Shown: positions 1 through 5,259 of the stretch, piece after piece
How positions within the stretch are numbered: position 1 is the first letter of the stretch
Layout of the letters: the number at the start of each line of letters is the position of its first letter
Assembly (NCBI GenBank): GCA_045577595.1
Contig: JAZNIR010000051.1
Span: 1-19,605 of the forward strand
DNA length: 19,605 nt
From: Scatosoma sp045577595
GTDB taxonomy: Bacteria; Bacillota; Clostridia; Christensenellales; Borkfalkiaceae
Reading direction: 5' to 3'
The notes under the pieces: generated by a model
Database searches by the model: none
The model's input: only the letters and a program-made list of their open reading frames with translations
Told to the model about the DNA's origin: nothing
Position numbers and translations under genes: made by a program

Positions 1-675
1 GAACGACATGGCTACGATCCGACTTCTTTCGGGGATATTCACCGCCTTATAATACGCTTGCCACAGCGCTTGTTTTTTGCTTTCGTCGTCCGCAAGCAAT
101 ACGCTTGCCGTCTGCAAGGGCAAAACGAAAGTATTTTCGCCGTCGTAACAAGCGATTTTTCGCCGTTTTACGTCGTGTAAAACGAAGGGCAAATTGGGAA
201 ACCGCGCGCAAAAGTGGGGGAGCAATAAATCGCAAACGTCGTTATCGGGCGAAAAGGGCGCGTACAAAACACCGTGCGCCGTTTCCATAAACCGTATAAA
301 TCCGTGAAGACGGTGGATTTCAAAATTTATCCGCCGAATCCGCTCTATCGCGTCGTACACTTCGGGCAGAGCCAACCGCCTTCGCACAGGCTTTTTCGCT
401 TTTGCCAAAACGCGCAAATATAAGAAAGCCACTTGTTCGTTGTCCGTCTCGCCAAGCCGTAGCAAACGGCGCAAGTCGTGTATGCAGTATTTGTCAAAAG
501 AAAGTAGGCGTTTTCTCGCCTTTTCCGCTTTTTCTTCGTCCGTTTTTACGAAAATCGGCGTTTGTCCCAAACAAAGCTGTATATCCCGCGAAGTCAAAAG
601 GGCGTTTTCGTCCGAAAACGCCTGTAAAAACGCGGTTAAAAATCCGTTTTCCGTGCCGTCGAAAAAATATACCAT
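1..675 (-). CDS. Putative DNA metabolism/repair protein, TIGR03915 (DUF4130) family, 3' end cut by window
   Basis: Open from the ATG at 675 to the window edge: 225 codons with no stop, so the C-terminus is missing. A Shine-Dalgarno-like GGTGGG lies just upstream. The N-terminus (VYFFDGTENGFLTAF), the central FEIHRLHGFIRFMET segment and the late YYKAVNIPERSR segment are those I associate with the TIGR03915/DUF4130 family, described as probable DNA metabolism proteins with a uracil-DNA-glycosylase-like fold. It starts 39 nt after the stop of the radical SAM gene on the same strand, the standard arrangement of this two-gene pair, so co-transcription is likely. The biochemical activity of the pair is not established; a role in DNA repair or modification is inferred from family naming and the partner's helix-hairpin-helix. 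Confidence 0.88.
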   Translation of the reverse strand, partial: MVYFFDGTENGFLTAFLQAFSDENALLTSRDIQLCLGQTPIFVKTDEEKAEKARKRLLSFDKYCIHDLRRLLRLGETDNEQVAFLYLRVLAKAKKPVRRRLALPEVYDAIERIRRINFEIHRLHGFIRFMETAHGVLYAPFSPDNDVCDLLLPHFCARFPNLPFVLHDVKRRKIACYDGENTFVLPLQTASVLLADDESKKQALWQAYYKAVNIPERSRIVAMSF

Positions 676-714
676 ATTCCCACCTATTTGCTATTCGTCG
701 CGTACATACCCCGC

Positions 715-1986
715 CTAAAATTCCCCAAAGGTAGCGGAAATTGCATTTTGCGGAGTGGAAGAAAGGGAAAATATATCCAACTGTTCCGCTTGCATAAAGG
801 AAAGGTTTTCCGCCAATAACCCCCGTACGGCGTTTTCCCGTTTTTCTCCGTAAAATTTCCCGTTGCAAGTAATAAAATGCTTGGCGCGCTTTAAAGATAT
901 TTTCATTTTCGTCAAATCTTCGAAAGAAAGTTTCGTGTATTTTCTTGCTTCCACGATTTTATACGCGCTCCGCGCGCCCACACCCGGTACGCGTAAGAGC
1001 ATTTCCAACGGCGCGCGATTGATTTCTACGGGAAAAAGTTGCATATTCCGTAACGCCCACGCGCATTTAGGGTCGAATTCGGTGGATAAATTTTCGCCTT
1101 CGTTTACGATTTCTTCTACGGTAAACCCGTAAAAGCGCAACAGCCAATCCGCTTGATATAAACGGTGTTCGCGCAACTGCCCAACCGCCTTATCGGGCAA
1201 CAGCGCGTCGCGCACGACGGGCACGTACGACGAATAATACACTCTGCGCAGTTGCATTTTCCGATACAACGCCTGCGTTAAGCGCAAAATTTGTCCGTCC
1301 TTTTCTTCGCTTGCGCCTACAATCATTTGCGTCGTTTGCCCTGCGGGTAAAAAATGCCCTTTCACCAATCCTTTTTTCTTTTCCGAAATAAATTCTCCGC
1401 GCTCGTTACAAAGCTGTTTCATTGGCAACAGCAAACTTTCCTTGCTCTTTTGCGGGGCAAGCAGTTTTAAACTGCGTTCGGAAGGAAGTTCGACGTTATA
1501 ACTCATTCTGTCGGCGTATCGTGCCCCTTCACGGGTAAGCGCTTCGTCGGCGCGGGGTATGCCTTTTAAGTGGATATACCCTTGAAAACCGTATTCCGTC
1601 CGCAATTTTTTCACGGTTAAAACCAAACGCTCCATCGTGTAATCGGGGTTTTTAAAAACGGCGGACGATAAAAACAGACCTTCGATATAATTGCGCTTGT
1701 AAAATTCCATCGTCAGCGCGCAAATCTCGTCGGGCGTAGCCGTCGCCCGAGCAACGTCCGCCGAACAGCGGTTGGGGCAATATTTACAATCGTAAACGCA
1801 ATCGTTGGAAAGAAGTATTTTCAATAATGATACGCACCGCCCGTCGGGGGTAAACGAATGGCAACACCCCGATAAGTATCCGTTTCCTATTCCGCCCGCG
1901 TTTTTCCGCCCGCTCCCTGATGAAGAGCAGGATACGTCGTACTTCGCGCCTTCCGTTAAAATCGTTAATTTTTCTTGGCTAATCAT
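715..1986 (-). CDS. Putative DNA modification/repair radical SAM protein (TIGR03916 family)
   Basis: 423 aa. The radical SAM 4Fe-4S motif CX3CX2C is at residues 63-70 (CVYDCKYC), after a family-typical N-terminus (EGAKYDVSCSSSGS) and a Gly-rich CCHSF segment. Near residues 325-365 there is a helix-hairpin-helix motif (LLRVPGVGARSA), a DNA-binding element. The start is set at ATG 1986 because family members begin with this AKYDVSCSSSG block. An open frame continues upstream to 2229, but it runs through the promoter, a terminator and the end of pnuC, so it is not coding. No Shine-Dalgarno site is available, and the promoter placement suggests a leaderless mRNA. The TIGR03915 partner follows 39 nt downstream. 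Reaction and substrate are unknown. Confidence 0.93.
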   Translation of the reverse strand: MISQEKLTILTEGAKYDVSCSSSGSGRKNAGGIGNGYLSGCCHSFTPDGRCVSLLKILLSNDCVYDCKYCPNRCSADVARATATPDEICALTMEFYKRNYIEGLFLSSAVFKNPDYTMERLVLTVKKLRTEYGFQGYIHLKGIPRADEALTREGARYADRMSYNVELPSERSLKLLAPQKSKESLLLPMKQLCNERGEFISEKKKGLVKGHFLPAGQTTQMIVGASEEKDGQILRLTQALYRKMQLRRVYYSSYVPVVRDALLPDKAVGQLREHRLYQADWLLRFYGFTVEEIVNEGENLSTEFDPKCAWALRNMQLFPVEINRAPLEMLLRVPGVGARSAYKIVEARKYTKLSFEDLTKMKISLKRAKHFITCNGKFYGEKRENAVRGLLAENLSFMQAEQLDIFSLSSTPQNAISATFGEF

Positions 1987-1992
1987 ACTTAT

Positions 1993-2021
1993 ATTATACC
2001 GCCGTTTTTTATAAAAGTCAA
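1993..2021 (-). promoter_or_regulatory. Sigma-A-type promoter of the radical SAM gene, predicted leaderless
   Basis: On the minus strand, -35 TTGACT (2016-2021), a 17-bp spacer and a perfect -10 TATAAT (1993-1998). The six bases ATAAGT separate the -10 box from the ATG, so the normal start point falls on the A of the initiation codon (1986). It lies just past the pnuC terminator, which supports an independent transcription unit. Confidence 0.8.
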
Positions 2022-2044
2022 ACATTTGTTCGTGTTTTCTTAAA

Positions 2045-2070
2045 TAAAAAAACGGCAATTTTTTTGCCGT
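2045..2070 (-). terminator. Rho-independent terminator of pnuC
   Basis: On the minus strand, a 7-bp stem ACGGCAA/TTGCCGT (2064-2070 with 2052-2058) with a 5-nt A loop, followed by a run of seven T. It starts 8 nt after the pnuC stop codon. Confidence 0.8.
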
Positions 2071-2078
2071 AAAATTTT

Positions 2079-2759
2079 TTACGCTTGCCGTTTCCGTATG
2101 CGTTTCCAGTTGTAAAAACCGTACAAATCGTTGGCGAAAAAGGCGATAAAGCACACCAACATAGGCAAATAGGAAAGGGAAGAAAAACAGGAATACGTCC
2201 AAAGTCCAATCAGCACCAAATCGTTGCAAGCGTACCCGACGGCGTAATAGGGGTTGCGGAAAATCAGCAAGGTTGCGGGGATAATGCTCGTGGTAACCGA
2301 CAGCGTGGAAAGATACAGTCGGTTGGTGTTAAGCGCCTTTAAAATGAAATAGAACGCTGTTGTTACGCCTACGGCAAACACCGCCAAAAACAACCACTTT
2401 TTCCCGCTCATATCCGCGATTTGCACTTCGCTTTTGCCCTTTTTCGACGGATTTTTCAGCCAAGTAACGCACGCAACGACGGCGCTTGGCAAACTCATTC
2501 CAAGATAGGTAATCATTTCCCCGAAGTACCGTTGCCGATAGGAAACGACAGCGTATAAAAGGGCGAAAAGAATAATCAAAAACTGCCCACAAACGTTGCC
2601 TTTGGCGATAAAAATCAGCGAAGTAACGCCCACCAGCGACGCAACCAGCGTCAAGGCTTGAAAATTTCCCGCCAAACAAAACGTTAACGTAATCACGAGT
2701 ACGCTTACGCTCCAAAGTATCCATTCAAACGGGGTAAAATATTTTAAAAACTTTTTCAT
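2079..2759 (-). CDS. pnuC: PnuC-family nicotinamide riboside/mononucleotide transporter
   Basis: 226 aa, highly hydrophobic, with about seven predicted membrane segments, close to the family's usual length. The C-terminal NDLVLIGLW and FFANDLYGFYNWKRI segments match the conserved Asn-Asp/Trp signatures of PnuC transporters, which import nicotinamide riboside (or a related pyridine or vitamin substrate) for NAD synthesis by facilitated diffusion. The gene is monocistronic, with its own promoter upstream and a terminator 8 nt downstream. The SD is weak (AGG, 6 nt before the ATG). The leader is only about 26 nt, so there is no room for an NAD-sensing riboswitch. Related Pnu transporters carry other vitamins, so the exact substrate is inferred. 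Confidence 0.88.
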   Translation of the reverse strand: MKKFLKYFTPFEWILWSVSVLVITLTFCLAGNFQALTLVASLVGVTSLIFIAKGNVCGQFLIILFALLYAVVSYRQRYFGEMITYLGMSLPSAVVACVTWLKNPSKKGKSEVQIADMSGKKWLFLAVFAVGVTTAFYFILKALNTNRLYLSTLSVTTSIIPATLLIFRNPYYAVGYACNDLVLIGLWTYSCFSSLSYLPMLVCFIAFFANDLYGFYNWKRIRKRQA

Positions 2760-2791
2760 AAAATGCCTATTCGTCGTTTATTTTCCTTGCA

Positions 2792-2821
2792 ATTATACAC
2801 AATCGCGCCGAAATTTGTCAA
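2792..2821 (-). promoter_or_regulatory. Promoter of pnuC
   Basis: Minus strand: perfect -35 TTGACA (2816-2821), 18-bp spacer, perfect -10 TATAAT (2792-2797). The predicted start is near 2785, giving a leader of about 26 nt before the ATG at 2759. Confidence 0.75.
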
Positions 2822-2864
2822 GTGATTTTAACGAAAGCCCGCCTTTTCAAAAGCTTTCACACAA

Positions 2865-2928
2865 TTGTCATAAAAAAATATGACAAAACCCGTCTTTTTG
2901 GTTGCTTTGTCATAAAAAATTATGATAT
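2865..2928. promoter_or_regulatory. Twin 22-bp dyads, probable operators of the PlsC-like gene
   Basis: Copy 1 (2865-2886) is a perfect dyad, TTGTCATA-N6-TATGACAA with an all-A centre. Copy 2 (2907-2928) has the same left half, TTGTCATA, the same N6 spacing and a degenerate right half, TATGATAT. The two are offset by 42 bp, about four helical turns. Copy 2 lies in the -35/-10 spacer of the downstream promoter, where a bound regulator would block RNA polymerase. The protein that would bind is not in the window. The spacing does not fit the GlnR/TnrA site. Confidence 0.6.
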
Positions 2929-2931
2929 AAT
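2902..2931 (+). promoter_or_regulatory. Promoter of the PlsC-like acyltransferase gene
   Basis: -35 TTGCTT (2902-2907), 18-bp spacer, perfect -10 TATAAT (2926-2931). The predicted start is near 2938 and the leader about 19 nt. The spacer is filled by the second dyad at 2907-2928. Confidence 0.65.
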
Positions 2932-2956
2932 AAAGAAAAATTTTCGGAGCGTTACA

Positions 2957-3784
2957 ATGGCAAAGAAAGAAAAAGAAAACAAGGAGAAAAAACAAAAACC
3001 CGTCCAAAAGCGGAAATGGTGGTTTCGTTTGATGAAAAAAATGATGAAAGGGCGGTATAAAAAGCCCCGTTTCATCTATTTAGGCGAAGAATTTGGCAAC
3101 GGCGGGGTAATTTTAAGCAATCACGAAGGGACGGACGCGCCGATGTCGCTCGAAATTTGGTGCGACAAACCGCTCCGTATGTGGGGCGCAAGCGAAATGA
3201 ACTCGGGGCTCGTACAAATGTATAAATACCAAACGCGCGTATACTATCACGAAAAAAAGCATTGGAATTTACATCTTGCCCGTCTGTTTTGTTTAATCGC
3301 CAGCCCGCTTACCAATTTATTTTATAAAGGGTTGAATTTGATTTCCACCTATCGCGACGGTAGATTTTTCAAAACGCTGAAAGAGAGCGTTCGCGCAATC
3401 GAAGCGGGGGACAATATCGTTATTTTCCCCGAAGTTTCGGATAAAGGGTATCTTGCGGAATTGGAAGGATTTCACGCGGGCTTTACGGCGCTTGCCGAAC
3501 TTTGCGCCCGTCGCGGAATCGACGTGCCTATTTACGTAACCTACTTTAAAAAAGCCGAACGCATTTACGTAATCGACAAACCCGTGCTTTGGTCGGAATT
3601 GACGAAAAACGGCGAAAAGCGGGAAGAAATTATCGAAAAACTTTTAAAGCGTTGCAACGAATTAGGGCAAATGCAATTCGACGAAAACGACAACGCCTTC
3701 CCCCCGCAAGAAAGCGCAAACGAACCGCAACAAGGGCAAGAAACCCAACAAACGCAGGAAGAAACGGCGGTTGCCGAAAACTGA
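2957..3784 (+). CDS. PlsC-like lysophospholipid (1-acyl-glycerol-3-phosphate) acyltransferase family protein
   Basis: 275 aa. The start at ATG 2957 is chosen because GGAG (2946-2949) lies 7 nt upstream; the frame is open further upstream but runs through the promoter. The N-terminus is strongly basic (residues 1-40, mostly Lys/Arg), suiting a peripheral contact with the membrane. Acyltransferase blocks follow: LSNHEGTDAP (motif I), a central hydrophobic stretch (LFCLIASPLTNLFYKGL), IVIFPEVSDKGY (motif III, FPEG-like) and VPIYVTYFKKA (motif IV). Motif I has only three residues between His and Asp, not the classic HX4D, so catalysis and acceptor are uncertain. The last ~30 residues are Gln/Glu-rich and look disordered. 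Transcribed alone, probably under control of the twin dyads. Confidence 0.8.
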   Translation: MAKKEKENKEKKQKPVQKRKWWFRLMKKMMKGRYKKPRFIYLGEEFGNGGVILSNHEGTDAPMSLEIWCDKPLRMWGASEMNSGLVQMYKYQTRVYYHEKKHWNLHLARLFCLIASPLTNLFYKGLNLISTYRDGRFFKTLKESVRAIEAGDNIVIFPEVSDKGYLAELEGFHAGFTALAELCARRGIDVPIYVTYFKKAERIYVIDKPVLWSELTKNGEKREEIIEKLLKRCNELGQMQFDENDNAFPPQESANEPQQGQETQQTQEETAVAEN

Positions 3785-3840
3785 AAACGTAAAAATATCG
3801 TTAGCGTTTTGTTAACTTCCAGCCAAACACGTAAAAAGGA

Positions 3841-3869
3841 TTGACGGACGCACGGAAATATGCTATACT
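3841..3869 (+). promoter_or_regulatory. Promoter of the YjdF-like membrane protein gene
   Basis: -35 TTGACG (3841-3846), 17-bp spacer, -10 TATACT (3864-3869). The start should lie near 3876, about 41 nt before the ATG. It shows that the gene is transcribed separately from the acyltransferase gene. Confidence 0.7.
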
Positions 3870-3916
3870 AAACGGAGAAAATAATCGTAAACGCGAAGTA
3901 AGGAGCGAAGAAAGCG

Positions 3917-4780
3917 ATGGAAAAAGCGAAAAGAAAAATCGAATGGACGGCGGATAACATCACCCGTCTTTGCGTGTTTTCCGCGTTGCAACTTTTCAAC
4001 GTCGTGTCGCTCGGTTACTTTTTAGTAGCGTTTATATTAGGAAAAGCAACGGTTACCCAACCGATAATGTGCTTTATGTCCATTTTGTACGTAAGCGTTA
4101 CGGACGTATTGCAAAAGATATGTAAATTTCGCGCTCCGTTGCCCGTCTACTTATTTGCGCTCGTGTACGCGTTTTGTCCGATGCTCGGTCATACGTACGG
4201 TTTGTATTATTACGTATCGTGGTGGGATAAAATGTTGCACGTAGCGGCGGGCGTGGTGTTCGCCCTGTTCGGCGCATACATACCCAAAGTATTTTTAAAA
4301 CGCAACGACGTATCGGTGTGGCTGTGCGTGATTACGGGCTTTATGTTTTCGTTGGGAATTGCCGTACTGTGGGAATACGTAGAATTTTTCTTGGATACCT
4401 TTATGGGTACGGATATGCAAAAGGACAGCTTGCTTACGACGGTTAAATCGTATTTGTTGCAAGAAGAGCTTTTCCACGTAAAAGGGGAATTGCTCACGGT
4501 GGACGAAGTAAAAACGATATTCGTCATCAACGGCGAAGAATACGCGATTAACGGGTATTTGGATACGGGTAGAATGGATACGATGCTCGATATGCTCGTG
4601 GAAGGTTTGGGCGCGATACTCTTTTCGGTGGTGTACGTAATCGACAAAGGAGCACACACTTCTTTCAAATACGTAACCACGCCAAAGCAAACGCCCGTTT
4701 TGGAAACGGTGGAAACAGCGGAAACGGCGGAAGAATTGCAAGAAGTAGCCGTTACGCAATCGGACGAACGGGGCGAATAA
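3917..4780 (+). CDS. YjdF/DUF2238-like polytopic membrane protein
   Basis: 287 aa with about six hydrophobic segments between residues 17 and 245. The conserved polar blocks inside or beside membrane segments are WWDKMLHVAAG (about residue 100), LWEYVEFFLDTFMGTDMQ (about 155-170) and GRMDTMLDMLVEGLGA (about 215-230). These match the YjdF-type family, whose function is unknown. Between the last two blocks there is a polar stretch of roughly 45 residues (containing FHVKGELLTVDEVK) that seems longer than in typical members. The C-terminal ~35 residues are Thr/Glu-rich and soluble. SD AAGGAG (3900-3905) lies 11 nt before the ATG. The gene is bounded by its own promoter and a strong terminator. 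It is unrelated to the B. subtilis yjdF-riboswitch gene despite the shared name. Confidence 0.75.
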   Translation: MEKAKRKIEWTADNITRLCVFSALQLFNVVSLGYFLVAFILGKATVTQPIMCFMSILYVSVTDVLQKICKFRAPLPVYLFALVYAFCPMLGHTYGLYYYVSWWDKMLHVAAGVVFALFGAYIPKVFLKRNDVSVWLCVITGFMFSLGIAVLWEYVEFFLDTFMGTDMQKDSLLTTVKSYLLQEELFHVKGELLTVDEVKTIFVINGEEYAINGYLDTGRMDTMLDMLVEGLGAILFSVVYVIDKGAHTSFKYVTTPKQTPVLETVETAETAEELQEVAVTQSDERGE

Positions 4781-4841
4781 ATTTCCTTTCGTCATTCTGA
4801 CGCGCAAGCGGAAAAATCCCCTAATTAAAGATGAAACGAAC

Positions 4842-4872
4842 AAGGCTAAACCGTACAAGGTTTAGCCTTTTA
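4842..4872 (+). terminator. Terminator of the YjdF-like gene
   Basis: 11-bp perfect stem AAGGCTAAACC/GGTTTAGCCTT with a 6-nt loop (GTACAA), followed by TTTT. It lies about 60 nt after the stop codon and could work weakly in both directions. Confidence 0.8.
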
Positions 4873-4941
4873 AAATATTTCCACGCACCAAGTATGCAAC
4901 GACGGGCAAAGCGTTTTGCTCCCGCAAAACGGCTCCCACCC

Positions 4942-4955
4942 TCAAATCCTCTTCT
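4942..4955 (+). repeat. Inverted copy of the tRNA-Ser T-arm/acceptor 3' segment
   Basis: TCAAATCCTCTTCT on the plus strand repeats exactly 14 nt of the tRNA-Ser sense sequence, which is on the minus strand (5016-5029). The copy is therefore inverted and lies beyond the tRNA terminator. Next to it (4912-4931) is an 8-bp hairpin CGTTTTGC/GCAAAACG with a TCCC loop. A chance 14-nt match within 75 bp is very unlikely. Confidence 0.75.
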
Positions 4956-4973
4956 AAAATCGAAAAACAAAAC

Positions 4974-5004
4974 AAAAAAGATATGCCGGTTGCATATCTT
5001 TTTT
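4974..5004 (-). terminator. Terminator of tRNA-Ser (bidirectional form)
   Basis: 13-bp perfect stem AAAAAAGATATGC/GCATATCTTTTTT with a 5-nt loop, starting 4 nt beyond the encoded CCA. The stem itself supplies the T tract in either direction. Confidence 0.85.
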
Positions 5005-5007
5005 CGT

Positions 5008-5097
5008 TGGCGCAGAGAAGAGGATTTGAACCTCCGGTTACGTTCCCGCAACACACGATTTCCAATCGTGCTCCTTAAACCACTCAGACATCTCTGC
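5008..5097 (-). tRNA. tRNA-Ser(GGA)
   Basis: 90 nt including an encoded CCA. Acceptor stem GCAGAGA/TCTCTGC with G73, D-arm with GAGTGG, anticodon stem CACGA/TCGTG around the loop TTGGAAA (anticodon GGA), long class II variable arm (GTTGCG-GGAA-CGTAAC) and T-arm GAGG-TTCAAAT-CCTC. The long variable arm and anticodon agree on serine; it reads UCC and UCU codons. Reading its antisense strand gives spurious peptides, which were ignored. A terminator follows immediately. Confidence 0.97.
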
Positions 5098-5129
5098 ATA
5101 AATACGCGCCTTTTATAAAACGCCTATTT

Positions 5130-5158
5130 ATATTACTGTATTTTTTCAAAAAATGCAA
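5130..5158 (-). promoter_or_regulatory. Possible promoter of tRNA-Ser
   Basis: Minus strand: -35 TTGCAT (5153-5158), 17-bp spacer, -10 TAATAT (5130-5135). It would give a leader of about 26 nt before the mature tRNA 5' end. The match is moderate, and the -35 overlaps the proposed terminator of the upstream gene. Confidence 0.4.
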
Positions 5159-5175
5159 GCGTTTTCCACGCGCTT
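5147..5175 (-). terminator. Possible weak terminator of the DnaD-like gene
   Basis: Minus strand: 5-bp stem AAGCG/CGCTT with a 9-nt loop, then GCA and six T. Short stem, but correctly placed about 85 nt after the stop codon. Confidence 0.35.
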
Positions 5176-5259
5176 TTTTAATTTTTTCAAAAATCTTTTT
5201 CTTTTACAACCGCGCTCCAAGCAAAAGCAAGTTAAAAATCCCTGCCCAAGAACGGTTAT

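Noticed and set aside
402..868. Overlapping frames on both strands of roughly 90-125 codons
   Set aside because: They are shadows of the TIGR03915-family gene (1-675) and the end of the radical SAM gene, with no family features.
1987..2229. 81-codon N-terminal extension of the radical SAM frame
   Set aside because: It runs through the gene's own promoter, the pnuC terminator and the 3' end of pnuC; the family N-terminus begins at 1986.
2760..2791. NAD-sensing riboswitch before pnuC
   Set aside because: The predicted leader is only about 26 nt, too short for any known aptamer.
2865..2886. GlnR/TnrA box
   Set aside because: The TGTNA-N7-TNACA spacing is not met; the two half-sites are 10 bp apart here.
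2822..2956. 45-codon N-terminal extension of the acyltransferase frame
   Set aside because: It covers the dyads and the promoter; a good SD precedes the ATG at 2957.
3785..3815. Terminator after the acyltransferase gene (AAAACG...CGTTTT)
   Set aside because: The stem is AT-rich, interrupted and lacks a proper T tract.
4831..5118. Open frames across tRNA-Ser on both strands (for example one giving REEDLNLR)
   Set aside because: They are translations through the tRNA gene and its terminator, a classic false-ORF source.
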